Positions 21,097 to 32,615 are shown, counted from the stretch's first letter. The stretch: 64,000 nt of DNA from Peromyscus leucopus (GCF_004664715.2 NC_051067.1:64912482-64976481); one strand, 5' to 3'. Notes: generated from the sequence alone by a model not told the origin. Numbers and translations: made by a program.

Positions 21097-21155
21097 ATAT
21101 GTCTTAAATCTAAATGGACAATAATCACAAAGAAAATGTGATAAATGTGATTCTA

Positions 21156-21158
21156 AAT

Positions 21159-21209
<51 letters not shown>

Positions 21210-21211
21210 TT
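21156..21211 (+). repeat. (TTTA)n microsatellite
   Basis: About 14 ATTT units, formed in the tail of the adjacent minus-strand B1. Confidence 0.97.
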
Positions 21212-21465
21212 GAGACAGGATTTCACTGTGTAGCCCTGGCACTCGATTTGTAGACCAGGCTGGCCTCAAACTCCCAGAGATCTACCCGCCTCTGCCTCCC
21301 AAGTGCTGGGATCAAAGTTGGGAGGTGCCACCCGCCCAGCTTCTTCCTTTTTCTTTTTTCTTCAGATAATGTCTTACCTACTACGTAGCCTAGGCTGGCT
21401 TCACATTCACAATCCTCCTTGCTTCTGAGAACTGGGATGATAGATGTGTGTCACCTTACCTGTCT
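21212..21465 (-). mobile_element. B1 SINE followed by older B1-type fragment
   Basis: 21212-21342 is a reverse B1 (GAGACAGGATTTCACTGTG to CAAGTGCTGGGATC). 21358-21465 is an older reverse copy (GATAATGTCTTACC, CTACGTAGCCTAGGCTGGC, GAACTGGGATGATAG). Confidence 0.85.
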
Positions 21466-21704
21466 TGGGGTTCTAGATTTCAAGCTAAGCATTGTTTCTC
21501 CTTCTCTGCAGAACTAGTTTTCCTAGCTGTGCTCTGACTCCGAATGTGTCTGCTGAGGAAAATCTTACTATGATGCTCGATTTCTAGTGACAGCCTCAGA
21601 GGTTTTAAAGACCAGGATCTTAGCAGAATGGAAACGAAATGTCTTCTTTCCCTAAGGCATGATAGGATTCAGTGGAGTCAATTGTATCTTAGAAAATTCT
21701 TGTA

Positions 21705-22000
21705 GAGGTGCAGCCTTGGGGGTAAAGGGCTTGCCATGCAGGCCTGAGGTCCTGAGTTCAATCCTCAGAACCATTTACAAAGCCAGCTATAGTTAGAGAA
21801 TTAGGCAGGTTCTTTTTCCCTAGCTGGTCAGCCTAACCAAACCGGCAAGTTCCAAGCCAGTGAGAGACCCTGTCTCAAAAAACAAAAAGAAAAACAAAAA
21901 CAAAACCCCACAAGGTACAAATCCTGAAGACTGATACTTGAAGTTGACCTCTGGTGTCCACATGTACCTGGGCATACACATGTACCCCTCCCACCTACAC
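21705..22000 (+). mobile_element. B4 SINE
   Basis: Head GCAGCCTTGGGGGTAAAGGG and CTGAGTTCAATCCTCAG; B1-type half ending GTGAGAGACCCTGTCTCAAA; then GTTGACCTCTGGTGTCCACA. Confidence 0.8.
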
Positions 22001-22002
22001 GT

Positions 22003-22003
<1 letters not shown>

Positions 22004-22052
<49 letters not shown>
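22004..22052 (+). repeat. (CA)n microsatellite
   Basis: About 24 CA units forming the tail of the preceding B4. Confidence 0.98.
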
Positions 22053-22053
<1 letters not shown>

Positions 22054-22449
22054 AGAAAATCTTTTGTAGAGTGGCAATACTCTCCCACGTGTATGAATAA
22101 ACAACCTCAAGCTATAGTGAACACTTGGCCAATAGAACAAATATCACTTCTAAGGTCCTGGTCTCTTTGTTGGCTGACTTTGCACAGACCCAGCAAAGAT
22201 TATTATGAAGAATTGAAAATCAAGGGCAAAAGTGCAGTGACACTCAGAACCATTTTCCGGGGCAAGAGACATGAGTCCAGCTCTGCCTCATGCCCCTCCT
22301 TTCCACTTCCAAACGTCATTACAAGTGTCCTCACCCCAAGGTTGTCACAGTCTTCCTGGCCACAGTCTCCTAGCGCAAACTTGATTCCTCCTCTTCACAG
22401 TTCCCAGCTGCATTTGATAACACAGACATTTCACAGTATTTCTTGTGTT
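22053..22449. other. Unassigned non-coding stretch
   Basis: Single-copy-looking sequence. The 125-codon open frame at 22093-22470 has no recognised domain. Confidence 0.4.
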
Positions 22450-22566
22450 ATAAACACATCTGTCTCTTAGACACAATCTGTTGTCTTGAGTACAAATACC
22501 ATATCTGATCCTTTTCATTTAATTCACAAACCCAAACCAGGCACAGAGTTGGCCCTCACCAAACCA
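22450..22566. mobile_element. L2/MIR-family remnant
   Basis: It resembles the conserved end: ACAAATACCATATCTGATCC, ATTTAATTCACAAACCC, CAGGCACAGAGTTGGCCCTCA. Confidence 0.5.
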
Positions 22567-22638
22567 CCTTCATCTCACAGAAGAAAGACAATGCTTTATA
22601 CAAATGGACACAATGGACTCACTAACAAGAAACTCCGA

Positions 22639-22845
22639 AGGGTTGGGGTTCTAGCTTAGTTGGGAGAGTGCTTGTCCGTGTATTAGGTCCTGGGTGTGAT
22701 CACCAGCATCACATAAAGTGAGCATAGTGGTACACATCTGTAACCCAGCAATGGAGGTAGAGGCAGGAGGATCAAGATCACCCTCAACTGCCTAGCAAGT
22801 TCAGGGTTACATCAGACCCCATCTAAAAAGAGCAGAGACGGAGGG
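22639..22845 (+). mobile_element. B4 SINE
   Basis: ID-type head (GGGTTCTAGCTTAGTTGGG, GAGTGCTTGTCCG) fused to a B1-type half (GAGCATAGTGGTACACATC, GGAGGTAGAGGCAGGAGGATC). Confidence 0.75.
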
Positions 22846-23079
22846 AGACCTACCAATGACTACTACGTGCAGAGCTATTGCTCAAGAAGCAAGGCTGTGA
22901 GTGAAGTGACTCATGGGAAGCGGCCAGGGAAGTTTTCTGTAGGACAGAACTTTAGAGCAAACACCAACCAGTGAGCCAGGAATACAGGAATCTGCAAGGG
23001 AGAGTGTCCTAGGAAAAGGCACTAAACCAAAGCAATGGTCGTATTTGATGGGGTATGGGTATGGAAGTGAGAGAACAGG

Positions 23080-23260
23080 TGTGCTGGCGAGATAGCCCCA
23101 GGGGTAAAGGCACTTGCTACCTACCGAGCCTGAGTTCTACCCCTGAGACCTGCCTGGTGGACACCGAGAACCAAGTCCAGCAAGTTGTCCTCTGACCACC
23201 CCACATGCCCAACGACACGAGCACACACGCCCATAAACAGATGCATGTACTAGAAGACCA
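23080..23260 (+). mobile_element. B3/RSINE1-type SINE
   Basis: Head GCTGGCGAGATAGCCCCAGG, body CAGCAAGTTGTCCTCTGACC, and tail with ACACGAGCACACACGCCC. Confidence 0.7.
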
Positions 23261-23764
23261 TGCCATGACCAGTTAGCAGCTAGGCCCCTCCGCCATCACG
23301 CCAGAGCCGGACACCACTTTGTTCTCACTTTGCGTCATCTTTCCATTATCGCTTTCAACTCTGTAACCGTAATGCCTGATTTCTACTAAGTGATAAGCCG
23401 CTTCTAGCAACCATCACATCTGGAGCCATCTTTTAGTTCTGAGTCATGCCAAACACAACAGTTGTTAGGAAACAAAGGCGGGGACTCTTAAGTTTGGGCC
23501 TGTGTTACGTGGAAGTCCTCCCCACTGATGTTTATTGTTCTGACCGTTGCTTCTCACGATCGTCCTTGATTACAGTCTGAAGTTCTAAGCTTCCCCGTCG
23601 CCTGTTTCTCTCCACACAAGCCTGTTCTGTTACGAAGTAAATAACTTCAGCAAAACTGTACACTTGACTCCACATTAACATTTAAAAGAACAACAAACGG
23701 ATCAAAATGACATCTCCCAAGGTAATTATGAGTATTTCAGTAAACAACTACACTTCGTGTCTTC
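23261..23764. other. Unassigned stretch, somewhat CpG-richer
   Basis: No recognised repeat. Several CpGs occur between 23280 and 23640, including CGATCG near 23560, but far below a CpG island. Confidence 0.4.
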
Positions 23765-24240
23765 TCTTTTTATTGAAAATAGTTTTTTCTTTTTTAATCA
23801 CATAATTTATCCTGATTGTTTTTCCCTCCCTCTACTCCTCCCAGCTCCTCCCCTCCCATCCGGATCCACTCCCTTTCTGTCTCTCATTAGGAAAAAAAAA
23901 AAAACAAGATTCTAAGGAATAATAATAATATATAATGAAATAAAATATAATAAGATAAGACAAAAACTATCACATCGAGATTGGACAAGATAAACAAAGA
24001 GAAGGAAAAGAGCCCAAGAGTCAGAGGCCCACTTGTTGGCACACTCAGGAATCCCATAAAAACACTGAACCGAAAGTTAAAATGTACACACAGAGGACCT
24101 GGTGCAGACCCGTGCAGGCCCTGTGCTTGGGGCTTCAGTCTCTGTGAGTCCACGTGAGTTGCTCATGTTGATTTAGAGAGCCTGTTCTCCGGGAGTGCTC
24201 CATCCCCTCTGGCTCTTACCAACATTCCTTCTCTTTATTA
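23765..24240 (-). mobile_element. Lx-type L1, 3' UTR
   Basis: The plus strand is pyrimidine-rich after TTTTTATTGAAAATAG (complement of a 3'-end AATAAA). It then has GGAATCCCATAAAAACACTGAACC, GCAGGCCCTGTGCTTG and CTCCATCCCCTCTGGCTC in outline, as in rodent L1 3' UTRs. No ORF2 coding remains. Confidence 0.7.
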
Positions 24241-24710
24241 CTGAATCTGAAATGCTTCATTATCACCAACACTATCAGCATCAGCACCACCATCTCCTTT
24301 GCAAGTGTTACCTCATCCGTAATTGTCACCAGTGCACCAGAGAGGACAAGGAAGGGAACACACCATTTCTGCAGCACAAAGGGACTGTCCAGACGTGCTG
24401 CCTGGACACCACGGCCAGTGACACGTCTCTGCAAATCTTACAACAGAGCGACGCCCAGCTGTGAGTAACAGCGACCAGAAAAACAAGAGCCACGCTGGCA
24501 TCCTCTACCTGACAGCACCGTCTGTTCCAGCTCGGGACACTGGCGCTCTGGTTGGAATTCTTCTTCCTAAACTCCAGTCCCAGAAACAAGAAAAGCAGAG
24601 AGAATGTGAAAATAAGCGTTAACTTACAGTCACATACATTTGTAAATCTGAATTCATACATGAGATTAAAAGCAGAGACATTTAAGCCAAGCCCCAAATT
24701 ATGGAGGTTT
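24241..24710. other. Unassigned non-coding stretch
   Basis: No recognised repeat or exon. Minus-strand open frames run into the B1 that follows. Confidence 0.4.
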
Positions 24711-24858
24711 GGGCCGGGCATGGTGGCATATGCCTTTAATTCCAGTGAGCAGGAAGATGCAGGCAGATCTGTGAGTTCAAGGCCAACCTGCTCTACATAG
24801 TGAGCTCTAAGGCAGCCAGGACTACATAGAGAGACTTTGTCTTGAAAAACCAAAAGGG
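24711..24858 (+). mobile_element. B1 SINE
   Basis: Starts GGGCCGGGCATGGTGGC, with GTGAGTTCAAGGCCAACC and a GACTTTGTCTTGAAAAACC end. Confidence 0.93.
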
Positions 24859-25344
24859 GTGGAGGGGAGAACTGAGGTTTGAGATGTGTATGTTCCTGTG
24901 TGTCTGTGTATCTCTGTGTACATATGTGTATTTATACATGTGGATACAGATGTGTCCCAGCCAGCGGGATCTTCAGCAGAGACCCTAGAAAGGGGAATGG
25001 CAAATGAAAGGGACAAGAGACACGAAGAATTGACAGCAAGACAGTATTCTGATCAAGCTGCAAAATTTTATTTTTCTTAGGTAGGTTTTATAGTAAGCAG
25101 ACCAGGAAACTTTCTTTGGGACTGTTGAGTTGCCAAGCAACCCAAACAAGAAACCTAACCATAAGACATTGTTACTAATGGTCACTGTAGCAGAAAGATA
25201 AGGAAATGTTCAGTTATTTTCTAATAACTCAGGACTTGTCCAGGCATGTCAAAAGTTTCTGGTTAGTGGCTCAATACTAGACAACAGAAACTTAACTCAG
25301 GCAGGCAATATGGCATAGCTCTTAGAATTGTCCTTGGCATCCAG
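24859..25344. other. Unassigned stretch with TG-rich start
   Basis: Imperfect TGTG/TATG runs cover about 24880-24950. The remainder is unique-looking. Confidence 0.45.
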
Positions 25345-25640
25345 ATATATATGTGCTTGTGTGAGTGAGTATGCGTGGAGGTCAGAAGTCAACCTTGGAT
25401 GTTATTCTTTGGGAGCTAAACTTGGTTCTTTGAAAAAGAATCTCTCACTGACCTGGAGCTTGCTGATTGTGCTAGGCTGCTGGCCAACAAGCCCCAGGGG
25501 TCTGCATGTTTCTACCTCTCCATCACATGACAAGCACACACTACCCCAGTGGCTGGTTTATGTAGGTTCTGTGGCTCAAACTTAGTTTTTCATGCTTGCA
25601 GCAAGCCCTGGAACAATTGAGCCATCTCTCCAGTTCTGGG
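25345..25640 (-). mobile_element. B4 SINE
   Basis: Reverse B4: GTGGAGGTCAGAAGTCAACC, CTCTCACTGACCTGGAGC, CAACAAGCCCCAGGGG, and AATTGAGCCATCTCTCCAG. Confidence 0.85.
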
Positions 25641-26129
25641 AACTGAGGTTTCAGATGAACTACAGATGATAAGTAGGATAAATTTGAGGGTGTTAGGGTT
25701 ACACATCTCTGGGTGCCTTTGAACAGCATCCTTAGAGAGTATAAGTCATGAGTCCCTCTGACCAGCACATTGAAGGTACCAAACACCTAAATGAAAGAGT
25801 CAGAGGTTTCTCCATGGATAATACTTCTGGTAGTACAGTAAGACAAAGAAAAATAGGCTCTATCCTTTCTAATGCTTGGAGCTGATCCTACATACTTTTG
25901 CAAGTTCTAACAGTTACCTTTTGTCTGGGAAATATGTGTACAAATTCCTCTCTGAATATAATGTTCTTTACTGATTATGCTTTATTTTGATTAATGTGTT
26001 TCAGTGCTGATCAATGTGTTCTAATCAAATCCAGTCTCTCTTTATCCACTCTTCCTAATCATTCCATACTTCTCATATTCGATGTTCTACATGAAGTCAA
26101 CATTTTAGCTTCCAGATCTGAGAAGGAAT
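25641..26129. other. Unassigned non-coding stretch
   Basis: A/T-rich. No element recognised. Confidence 0.45.
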
Positions 26130-26576
26130 GTGTGGCATAATATAGTCCATTTTCTATCTAGCTATCTGGTAGCAGATGGCAGGATATTATATGTAGGGGT
26201 GAATGGCATTTTGTTGCTTATGAATACCACATGTTCCTTACCGTTCACCCATGGATAGGCCCCTAGGCTGGTTCTATAGCTACTGAGGACAGTGCCACAT
26301 GAGCACAGCAGTGCAGGTTATGTTTTTCATATGCTAATTTCACTTCTTTGGGCCATGGAACCAACAGTTGAATCGTGAATCATGATGACAGTTCTGTTTT
26401 TTAGTGTCTTTTTTTTGAGAAACGTCCATACTGTTCTCCCAAGCAGCTGAACTAGCTTGCACCCCCACCACTGGTGTGGTAGGTTCTCTTTCCCCACATT
26501 TTTAAAATATGTAGCAGCTACACCAAGGTGAGATGGTATCTCACTGCAGAAGTATCCTGATATCTGATTTTTAAGA
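26130..26576 (-). mobile_element. Old L1 3' remnant
   Basis: Reverse L1 features: GAAACGTCCATACTGTTCTCC, GCTGAACTAGCTTGCACCCCC, and GGTGAGATGGTATCTCACTG. The class II-like LTR at 26583 sits at its right edge. Confidence 0.65.
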
Positions 26577-26582
26577 CATTAT

Positions 26583-26943
26583 TGCTGTGGGATGTTCTGT
26601 ATGGCAAATGTGTTAATAAATAAAACACTGATTGGCCAGTAGCCAGACAGGAAGTATAGGCAGGACTAATAGAGAGGAGAATTGAGGTAACAGGAAGGGA
26701 AGGGAGAGACTGCCTGTAGCGGCCGCCAGGACAAGGAAGATTTAAGGTACCAGTAAGCCACAAGTCACGAGGCAAAGTATAGATTAATAGAAATGGGCTA
26801 AATATGAGTAAGAGCTAGACAGTGATAGGCCTGAGCTAATGGCCAAGCAGTTTAAATAATATAAGCGTCTGTATGTTTATTTTATAAGTGGGCTAAGGGA
26901 CTGTCGGGGATTGGCGAGACCTGGAGAGAAAACTCCAGATACA
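26583..26943 (+). mobile_element. Solo LTR, same superfamily as the 19 kb ERV, 6-bp TSD
   Basis: Starts TGCTGTGGGATG and ends CCAGATACA. CATTAT flanks it exactly (26577-26582 and 26944-26949). It aligns along its length with the LTRs at 19173 and 20707 but is clearly more diverged from them than they are from each other, so it is an older or sister subfamily. Confidence 0.9.
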
Positions 26944-26962
26944 CATTATATGCATGTGCTGT

Positions 26963-26963
<1 letters not shown>

Positions 26964-27005
<42 letters not shown>
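26964..27005 (+). repeat. (TG)n microsatellite
   Basis: About 20 TG units at the tail side of the minus-strand B4 that follows. Confidence 0.97.
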
Positions 27006-27008
<3 letters not shown>

Positions 27009-27291
27009 TGATGCACATGTGTGTGAGCACATGTGGAGGCCAAGGTTGACAAGGGATGTCTTCTTTTATCACTCTCTACTTCATTTTTGGAGGCAGTTTC
27101 TCTCACTGAACCTGGAGCTCACGATTTCAGAGAGACTAACCAACCAACAAGTCCCAGAAATCCTCCTGCCTCTGCCTTCCCAGTGTGGAGATGACAGGCA
27201 TGTATTGTTGGACTTAGCTCTTTTTATCTGTCTGCTGCGGATCTGCACTCTGGTCCTCATGCTTTCTCCACTGAGCCATCTTCCTGGCCCC
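27006..27291 (-). mobile_element. B4 SINE
   Basis: Reverse B4: ACATGTGGAGGCCAAGG, TCTCACTGAACCTGGAGC, GATGACAGGCATGTATTG, CACTGAGCCATCTTCCTGGCC. Confidence 0.88.
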
Positions 27292-27401
27292 AAGAACTGA
27301 TTTTTTTTTTAATGACAACAGCTACTCCTATTACATCACTAACACCAGAACCTGCTACAAATAAGGGAGATGAATCAGGAACATCTATAGGGTTCCTCTA
27401 T

Positions 27402-27934
27402 TGTTGTGGAATATTATTTTAACTAGGCAAAGATGTGTTACATTTGTTTATGCTGCATTTATGTAAAGATAATATATAATTATTATTTTTAAATAAATAT
27501 AATTACTTAATTATGTAAACATGTGTTTCACCTTGTCTCCATAAGTCACCTAATTGGTCCAATGAAAAGCTAAATAGCCAATAGCTAGGCAGGAGAGGGG
27601 TGGGGAGGGCTGGCAGGCAGAGAGAATAAGGAGGAGGAGAGATCTAAGCTCAGGAGAAAAGAAGAAGAAAATAGGGAGAAAGAGAAGAACACTCCCAAGG
27701 ACAGGAGCCAGGCAGCTGCCAGCCAGCCAGACGTGAGAAACAGTAAAAGTAAGATATACAGAAAGAAAGAAGTAAAAAGCCCCGAGGCAAAACACACATG
27801 AAGAGAAACAGGTTCAGTTATAAGAGCTAGTAAGAAATGAGCCTAAGCTAAGGCTAAGCATTCATAACTAATAAGAAGTCTCTGTGTCATAATTTGGGAG
27901 CTGGTTGATGGCCCAAAAGAAAAAGCCTAGTACA
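27402..27934 (+). mobile_element. Solo LTR, second class II-like family
   Basis: Starts TGTTGTGGAATATT and ends GCCTAGTACA. The flanks CTCTAT (27396-27401) and CTCTAG (27935-27940) form a 6-bp TSD with one mismatch. It is homologous to 39838-40375 along its length. The middle is purine-rich (GGAGGAGGAGAG), and an A/T-rich insertion lies at about 27470-27520. Confidence 0.85.
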
Positions 27935-28815
27935 CTCTAGCTTTGTCAGCAAGATGAATTTGTGATGAGTCACTCCTCTATCTGCATCCCTCCTGGAGAG
28001 TAAGCTGCCTCCCCAGTTTCCTTCCTCGATTGGCATGCTTCCCGTTCATTCATTGCTCTTTCTGAGGATTTGGCCCAATAGATGAAGCATATGAATATGA
28101 AGTTCTATATATGATAATCAGGTCTACTCTACAACTGCAGCAGAACCACAGAATTCAAAATCTGTTTCCACCCATTATAAAAACACTCCCAAAATGTGTT
28201 CTGAGTTGGCTAGTCCCTAAGTAGTATCTCACCTGGATCAGCACCCCACCAGACTCTCAGGCTCGGTTAGTAAGACAAATGTGCCTTCTAGTTCACAAAA
28301 CTAGTGTCATCCAATTACCATCAGTATTGCCTCAAAATAGGAATGACGTCACCTATGTCAAGGACAAGTGTTTCCCCAGGGTTCTAACACCATCTCCAAA
28401 ATTCCTCACTGGAGATCAGATCTCCCAGTTCACCCTACTTTAAAAGCCCATAGAATAGCATTGAATGGGCAATTGGAGTATACAAGACCCCTATCCAATT
28501 ATCTCAAATTTATGTGTTATAATAAATTTGAATGAAACAACTTGCTTTTCCCTTTCTATAAAGGGTGTGAATTCACAATACAGCAATGATATGCAAATTA
28601 CACAAAATAATCCCACCAGTGCACAGCAACTCAACACAGCACGTGAATTCTTGTTTCCCAAAGCTCAACAGAATTTATACATAATAAAAACATAGAGTTA
28701 TCTTATAATACAGTCACAGAGAAAAAAAAATCTCTTGAGATGCCAAAGTTACCCAAACAAAGTCATTTTATAAATGAAACAATTCTCCCTTAGTGCCAAC
28801 GAGACTGCTTACTTC
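27935..28815. other. Unassigned non-coding stretch
   Basis: No recognised repeat, exon or RNA gene. Confidence 0.45.
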
Positions 28816-28968
28816 TTTTGTTTTGTTTTTCAGGACGGGGTTTCTCTGTGTATCCCTGGCTGTCGTGGAACTCACTCTGGAACCAGGCTGGCCTTGAACT
28901 CAGAGATCCACCTGCCTCTGCTTCCCATGTGCTGGGATTAAAAGTTCATGCCACCATTACCTGGCTAG
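28816..28968 (-). mobile_element. B1 SINE
   Basis: Reverse B1 (GGGGTTTCTCTGTGTATCC, AACCAGGCTGGCCTTGAACTC in outline). Near-identical flanks ACTGCTTACTT and ATTGCTCACTT suggest a decayed TSD. Confidence 0.9.
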
Positions 28969-29531
28969 ATTGCTCACTTTTTATCTCTTTGACTTTCAGG
29001 AAAAAGGAACAAACACAGCCCTTTCACCTCCCTCTAAACACGCTCAATACTCCATCTTGCATGCCGCCACCTCAGCTTTCTCTTCAATGAAAATTGCTAA
29101 GCCCACAAGAATCAGCAGGGAGGGTGGGGCATCTGCAGTACTCTTGGCCGGAGAGTAGTCAGTGCAGACTAAATAAGCATGTGTTTGGTAGCATAAACCA
29201 TGTTCTATTTAGAGAAAGAAGGCTGAAAATTCATGTGTCTCTTCTCTTGAGTGTGAGTTGCTGAATATGTTCTTAGCTGGTTTTCCCAGCAATGATACCA
29301 TGAACTAACAACAACCCAACCAGAGGAACATCTGCTAATTTTGCTGCCTGGAGTTGGAGTTCATCGTGTGTCCGTAAGATTGCCTCCGTAAGACATCCTG
29401 TCCCACTCTGAAGAGCCTCTGGCTCCTGTGGCTGCCTGTATGACTCGGGCCAATGTCCATCAATCTATTGCACTTTGCTATCATTGGTAGAGTAGTCATG
29501 TGATCCAATCAGGGCTAATGAAAAGTAACAG
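28969..29531. other. Unassigned non-coding stretch
   Basis: No recognised repeat or exon. Confidence 0.45.
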
Positions 29532-29615
29532 AGGCAGGAGAGATCACTCCAAGGGCAAAGTGTCTACTGTGCAAAGGCCTGAGTTTGAATTCCCAGAACC
29601 TGTGTAAAAGCAAAG

Positions 29616-29667
<52 letters not shown>

Positions 29668-29890
29668 CACTCCAGTGCTCCTACACTGAGATGGGAAGTT
29701 GACACAGAAGGATCCCCAATGCCAACCAGCTAGGCTGATGAATGCTGGGGTGAATGATAAGAGACCCTGCCTCAAACAATGTGGAGGACAAGGACCAACA
29801 CCCAAGTTTGTCCTTCAACCTCCACAAGTACATTGTGGTACATATTTGGCTACACACAGGAACACACAATAAATGCACACAAATAAATAA
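29532..29890 (+). mobile_element. B4 SINE with internal (TG)n
   Basis: The head GGCAGGAGAGATCACTCC and CTGAGTTTGAATTCCCAG is separated from the B1-type half (GAGACCCTGCCTCAAAC) by a TG tract at about 29617-29666, at the junction of the two halves rather than in the tail. Confidence 0.8.
29617..29666 (+). repeat. (TG)n microsatellite inside B4
   Basis: About 24 TG units between the ID-like head and the B1-like half. Confidence 0.97.
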
Positions 29891-30010
29891 TTTTTTTTAA
29901 TGTTAAAAGATCTAAACTTTTCTCTTAACTTCTGGGACAATGTGTGAGATTTACCCACTGGCCCTGAAACCTAAGGCTACTGTCCAGGTTGGAGCTGTTA
30001 TTTGTAGTTA

Positions 30011-30012
<2 letters not shown>

Positions 30013-30054
<42 letters not shown>

Positions 30055-30091
30055 GTTTTATATATATATATCTGTTTTATATATATATATA
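30013..30091 (+). repeat. (AT)n with two TATCTGTTTTAT interruptions
   Basis: Three AT runs are separated by repeated CTGTTTT units. The tract lies where the A-tail of the minus-strand L1 would be. Confidence 0.95.
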
Positions 30092-30124
30092 GCATTTATT
30101 CTTTGAGAATTTCATATGTGTATA
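30092..30124 (-). mobile_element. L1 3' end, left of LTR insertion
   Basis: Complement of the rodent L1 terminus GAAATTCTCAAAGAATAAA. It is interrupted after TGTATA by the LTR and resumes at 30475. Confidence 0.75.
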
Positions 30125-30474
30125 TGATGGGGAAATGTCTTTCTGTACATTGTGAATATGTGTTGCTCTGAATAAAGCCGTTTGGCCTATGGCAAAGCAC
30201 CTTAGAGGCAGGCAGGAAATTCAAAGAGAGAGACAGGAAGAAGGCAGAGGGGAGACACCAGTGAGCCACCCAAGGAGCACCATGTAATGGGACGCAAGCA
30301 AAGCCACAGAACATGTGTAGATACATAGATTAATAGTTACGAGCTAATTTAAGATAGAAGAGCTAGCTAGCAAAAGGCTTGAGCCATGGCCATGCAGTTT
30401 TCGATTAATATAAGCCTCTGTGTGTTTACTTGGGACACGCGAGTGGGAGAGACATCGGAAAACTTTCAGCTACA
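30125..30474 (+). mobile_element. Solo LTR nested in an L1, 6-bp TSD
   Basis: Starts TGATGGGGAAATG and ends TTTCAGCTACA, 350 bp. TGTATA is exactly duplicated (30119-30124 and 30475-30480). The 3' half shares blocks with the LTR at 26583: AGATTAATAG, GAGCTAG, CCATGCAGTTTT, and AATATAAGCCTCTGTG. Confidence 0.92.
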
Positions 30475-30735
30475 TGTATACAGTGTACTTTGATTCTCTC
30501 TACCTCCTATCCACCATCTATCCACCGTCCAGTTCCTTCTAGATCCCTACCACAAAGCTCACCTTCCTAATCTCATGTCCTTTTTTTAATAATGCACTGA
30601 GTCCAGTTAGTGCTGCCCATCTGTGTGCAGGCATTGGACCATCCACTGGAGCATGAACCATTTACCAGGGACCACATTCTTGAAGAAAACTGACCCCCTC
30701 CCCCAAGAAGCCATGTAACTGAGACTGAGCCAAGA
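30475..30735 (-). mobile_element. Lx-type L1 3' UTR, right of LTR insertion
   Basis: Continues from 30124 after one TGTATA copy: ATACAGTGTACTTTGATTC, CTAATCTCATGTCCTTTTTT, CTGAGTCCAGTTAGTGCTGCC, and CATTCTTGAAGAAAACTGACC. It matches the complement of the plus-strand L1 at 37165-37590. Confidence 0.8.
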
Positions 30736-30796
30736 GAGGGGGTGATACCTGCTGGCATCCGCTGAACCCCCAGTTCCACCATACCTGAAGCAGGGC

Positions 30797-31160
30797 TAAG
30801 TCAGTGTCACAGCTTGAATGAGAAACACCCTCTGTAATCTGGTGTTTTGAGCACTTGTTTCCACGTCCTGTCTTGTTCTTTTTGGAGGTTGTGGAACAGA
30901 CAGGAGAAAGGGACCCTTTCTCCTACCTTTGGGTTTCTTTGGGGTGTGACAATGAAAGCTGTCCTTGGCCCCAGTCCTTGTCTTTCCCAGGGCTTCCGGT
31001 CCACTATGAGGTGAGGAAGCTCTTCCACTACACGTTCCCACCACCGTGATATTGTCCCTAAGATCATTGTTCAAGCAGCCATAGGCTGAGCCCTCTGAAA
31101 CTGTGGGACAGAATGAATTCTATTAAGTTGTTTCTGTCCAGCATTCAGTCATAACAATTC
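30797..31160 (+). mobile_element. MaLR (MT-type) LTR
   Basis: Motifs: TTGAATGAGAAACACCC, GTGTTTTGAGCACTTG, GGAGGTTGTGGAACAGACAGG, CCCTCTGAAACTGTGGGAC and ATTAAGTTGTTTCTGTCC. Confidence 0.7.
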
Positions 31161-32280
31161 CACTTCCTTCCCTTCCACAAGCATTCACTCCATGGGCAGT
31201 CTTACCGATCTGCAACTGCTACTCTCCACCCATATGCAATGCGTTACTTAGCTTGTTGCTGCAGTAAGGAGTACCTAAGAGGAACAGCCTAAGGAGGAAT
31301 GATTAGTTTGGTTCACAGTTTCAGAGCTTTTAGTTAATGGTCACTGGCTCCATGATTTCTAGGTCTGTGGAAGGCAAGACATGATAGGACAATATGATGG
31401 AGATCTAGGATTATGCCATATTCACTGTGGTACTCCATATTTTTAAGTTTCTCTTTGAATGCACATTGACTGCAGTGAGTATGGCCTAATCAATCAGGAA
31501 AGAGTTGTCAGTGGTTGACCTCTAACCTCCTTCTTTGTCCTCTGACTTCCAGACATATGCCACAGTGTGTACATACCTGCACATGCACTATATTGAAAGG
31601 TTATGCTTAGTTAAAAACAAAAACAAACAAACAAACAAAAACACCTGACTAAGAAGATATGAAGCAAAGGACTGTGGAAGACATAGCTCTGCAGTAAAAT
31701 GAGCTATTGTTCCTCAGTTTTGAAGGCTTCTGCAAAAAGAGATAACTGTGTTATCTGGAGGTTTACAGAGCCCCGGGCCAAGAACATGACAGAAATGAAC
31801 AGACTTTATCACATGGTAGGACATTCAGGCCCAATTGCATAAGAAAGTTTGACACATCCTTGTGGCCCTTAGTCCTAAGTTCAAAGTCAAATAATGATAG
31901 CAAAACACGCTTGAATTAAACTAAACTTTTGTCAAACTACTTGGGAATGGAGGAGGTAAGACTAATTACTTCTATTGCTGACTGGTCACTTGTATGGATG
32001 AATCTACAGTTTCTATATGTACCTTGCACTCTGGATTATGAGTGACAAGGGAGAATCATAGCTTTTCAGCTACTTATCATAGCCTATAATATATCCACTG
32101 TTCATCTATAAACACTTGAATAAATAAAAATGTGAATAAAAAAAACCTCTCCCTCCCAGAAATCTTCTTGCCTAAAAGTGAAAAGCCAGGAAGCTATGTG
32201 GGCACACTGACTGGAGTCTGGAGTGGACACAGAGATACTTGTCCTAGAAGACAACACACAGTGTAACAGGTGAAGCATGG
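31161..32280. other. Mostly unassigned stretch
   Basis: 31240-31400 loosely resembles a reverse MaLR end (GTTGCTGCAGTAAGG, GGTTCACAGTTTCAGAGC). 31510-31610 resembles a B3 tail (CCTCTGACTTCCAGACATATGCC in outline) followed by (CAAA)n. The remainder is not recognised. Confidence 0.35.
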
Positions 32281-32282
32281 CT

Positions 32283-32615
32283 CAGTTCACTCAAGTTGCT
32301 ATAACAAATGCTATGGATTGGGTAGTTCTTAAACAACAGAAATGTAGCCTCATGCTTCAAAATCCTGGACATCTCAAGATGAAGGTAATGGCGGATTCTT
32401 TGTCTGGCAACTTCTAGTTGGTAGATGGCTTCTGCTCAGCTCCATCTTCACTCGAGAGATTTGATGAACGAGTTCCTTCAGGCCACTTTCGTGAAGGCAC
32501 TAATCCCATTTACGAATGCCTCACCGTCTTAACTTTACCATCTTCTAAATTCTAGCCTTCCTTAAATACATTCACCCTGTGGATTATCATTTTAACATAT
32601 GGATTTGGGAAAACA
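32283..32615 (-). mobile_element. MLT1-type MaLR LTR
   Basis: Reverse MLT1 motifs: GTTGCTATAACAAATGCTATGG, TTAAACAACAGAAATG, GAAGGCACTAATCCCATTTACG, and ATTATCATTTTAACATATGG. Confidence 0.75.

Noticed and set aside
21156..21211. Regularly spaced repeat resembling an array
   Set aside because: It is a simple (TTTA)n microsatellite. No CRISPR-type repeat and spacer structure exists in the window, as expected for a mammal.
26944..27005. Possible continuation of the L1 to the right of the solo LTR
   Set aside because: After the TSD the sequence goes directly into a (TG)n tract and B4, with no L1 similarity.
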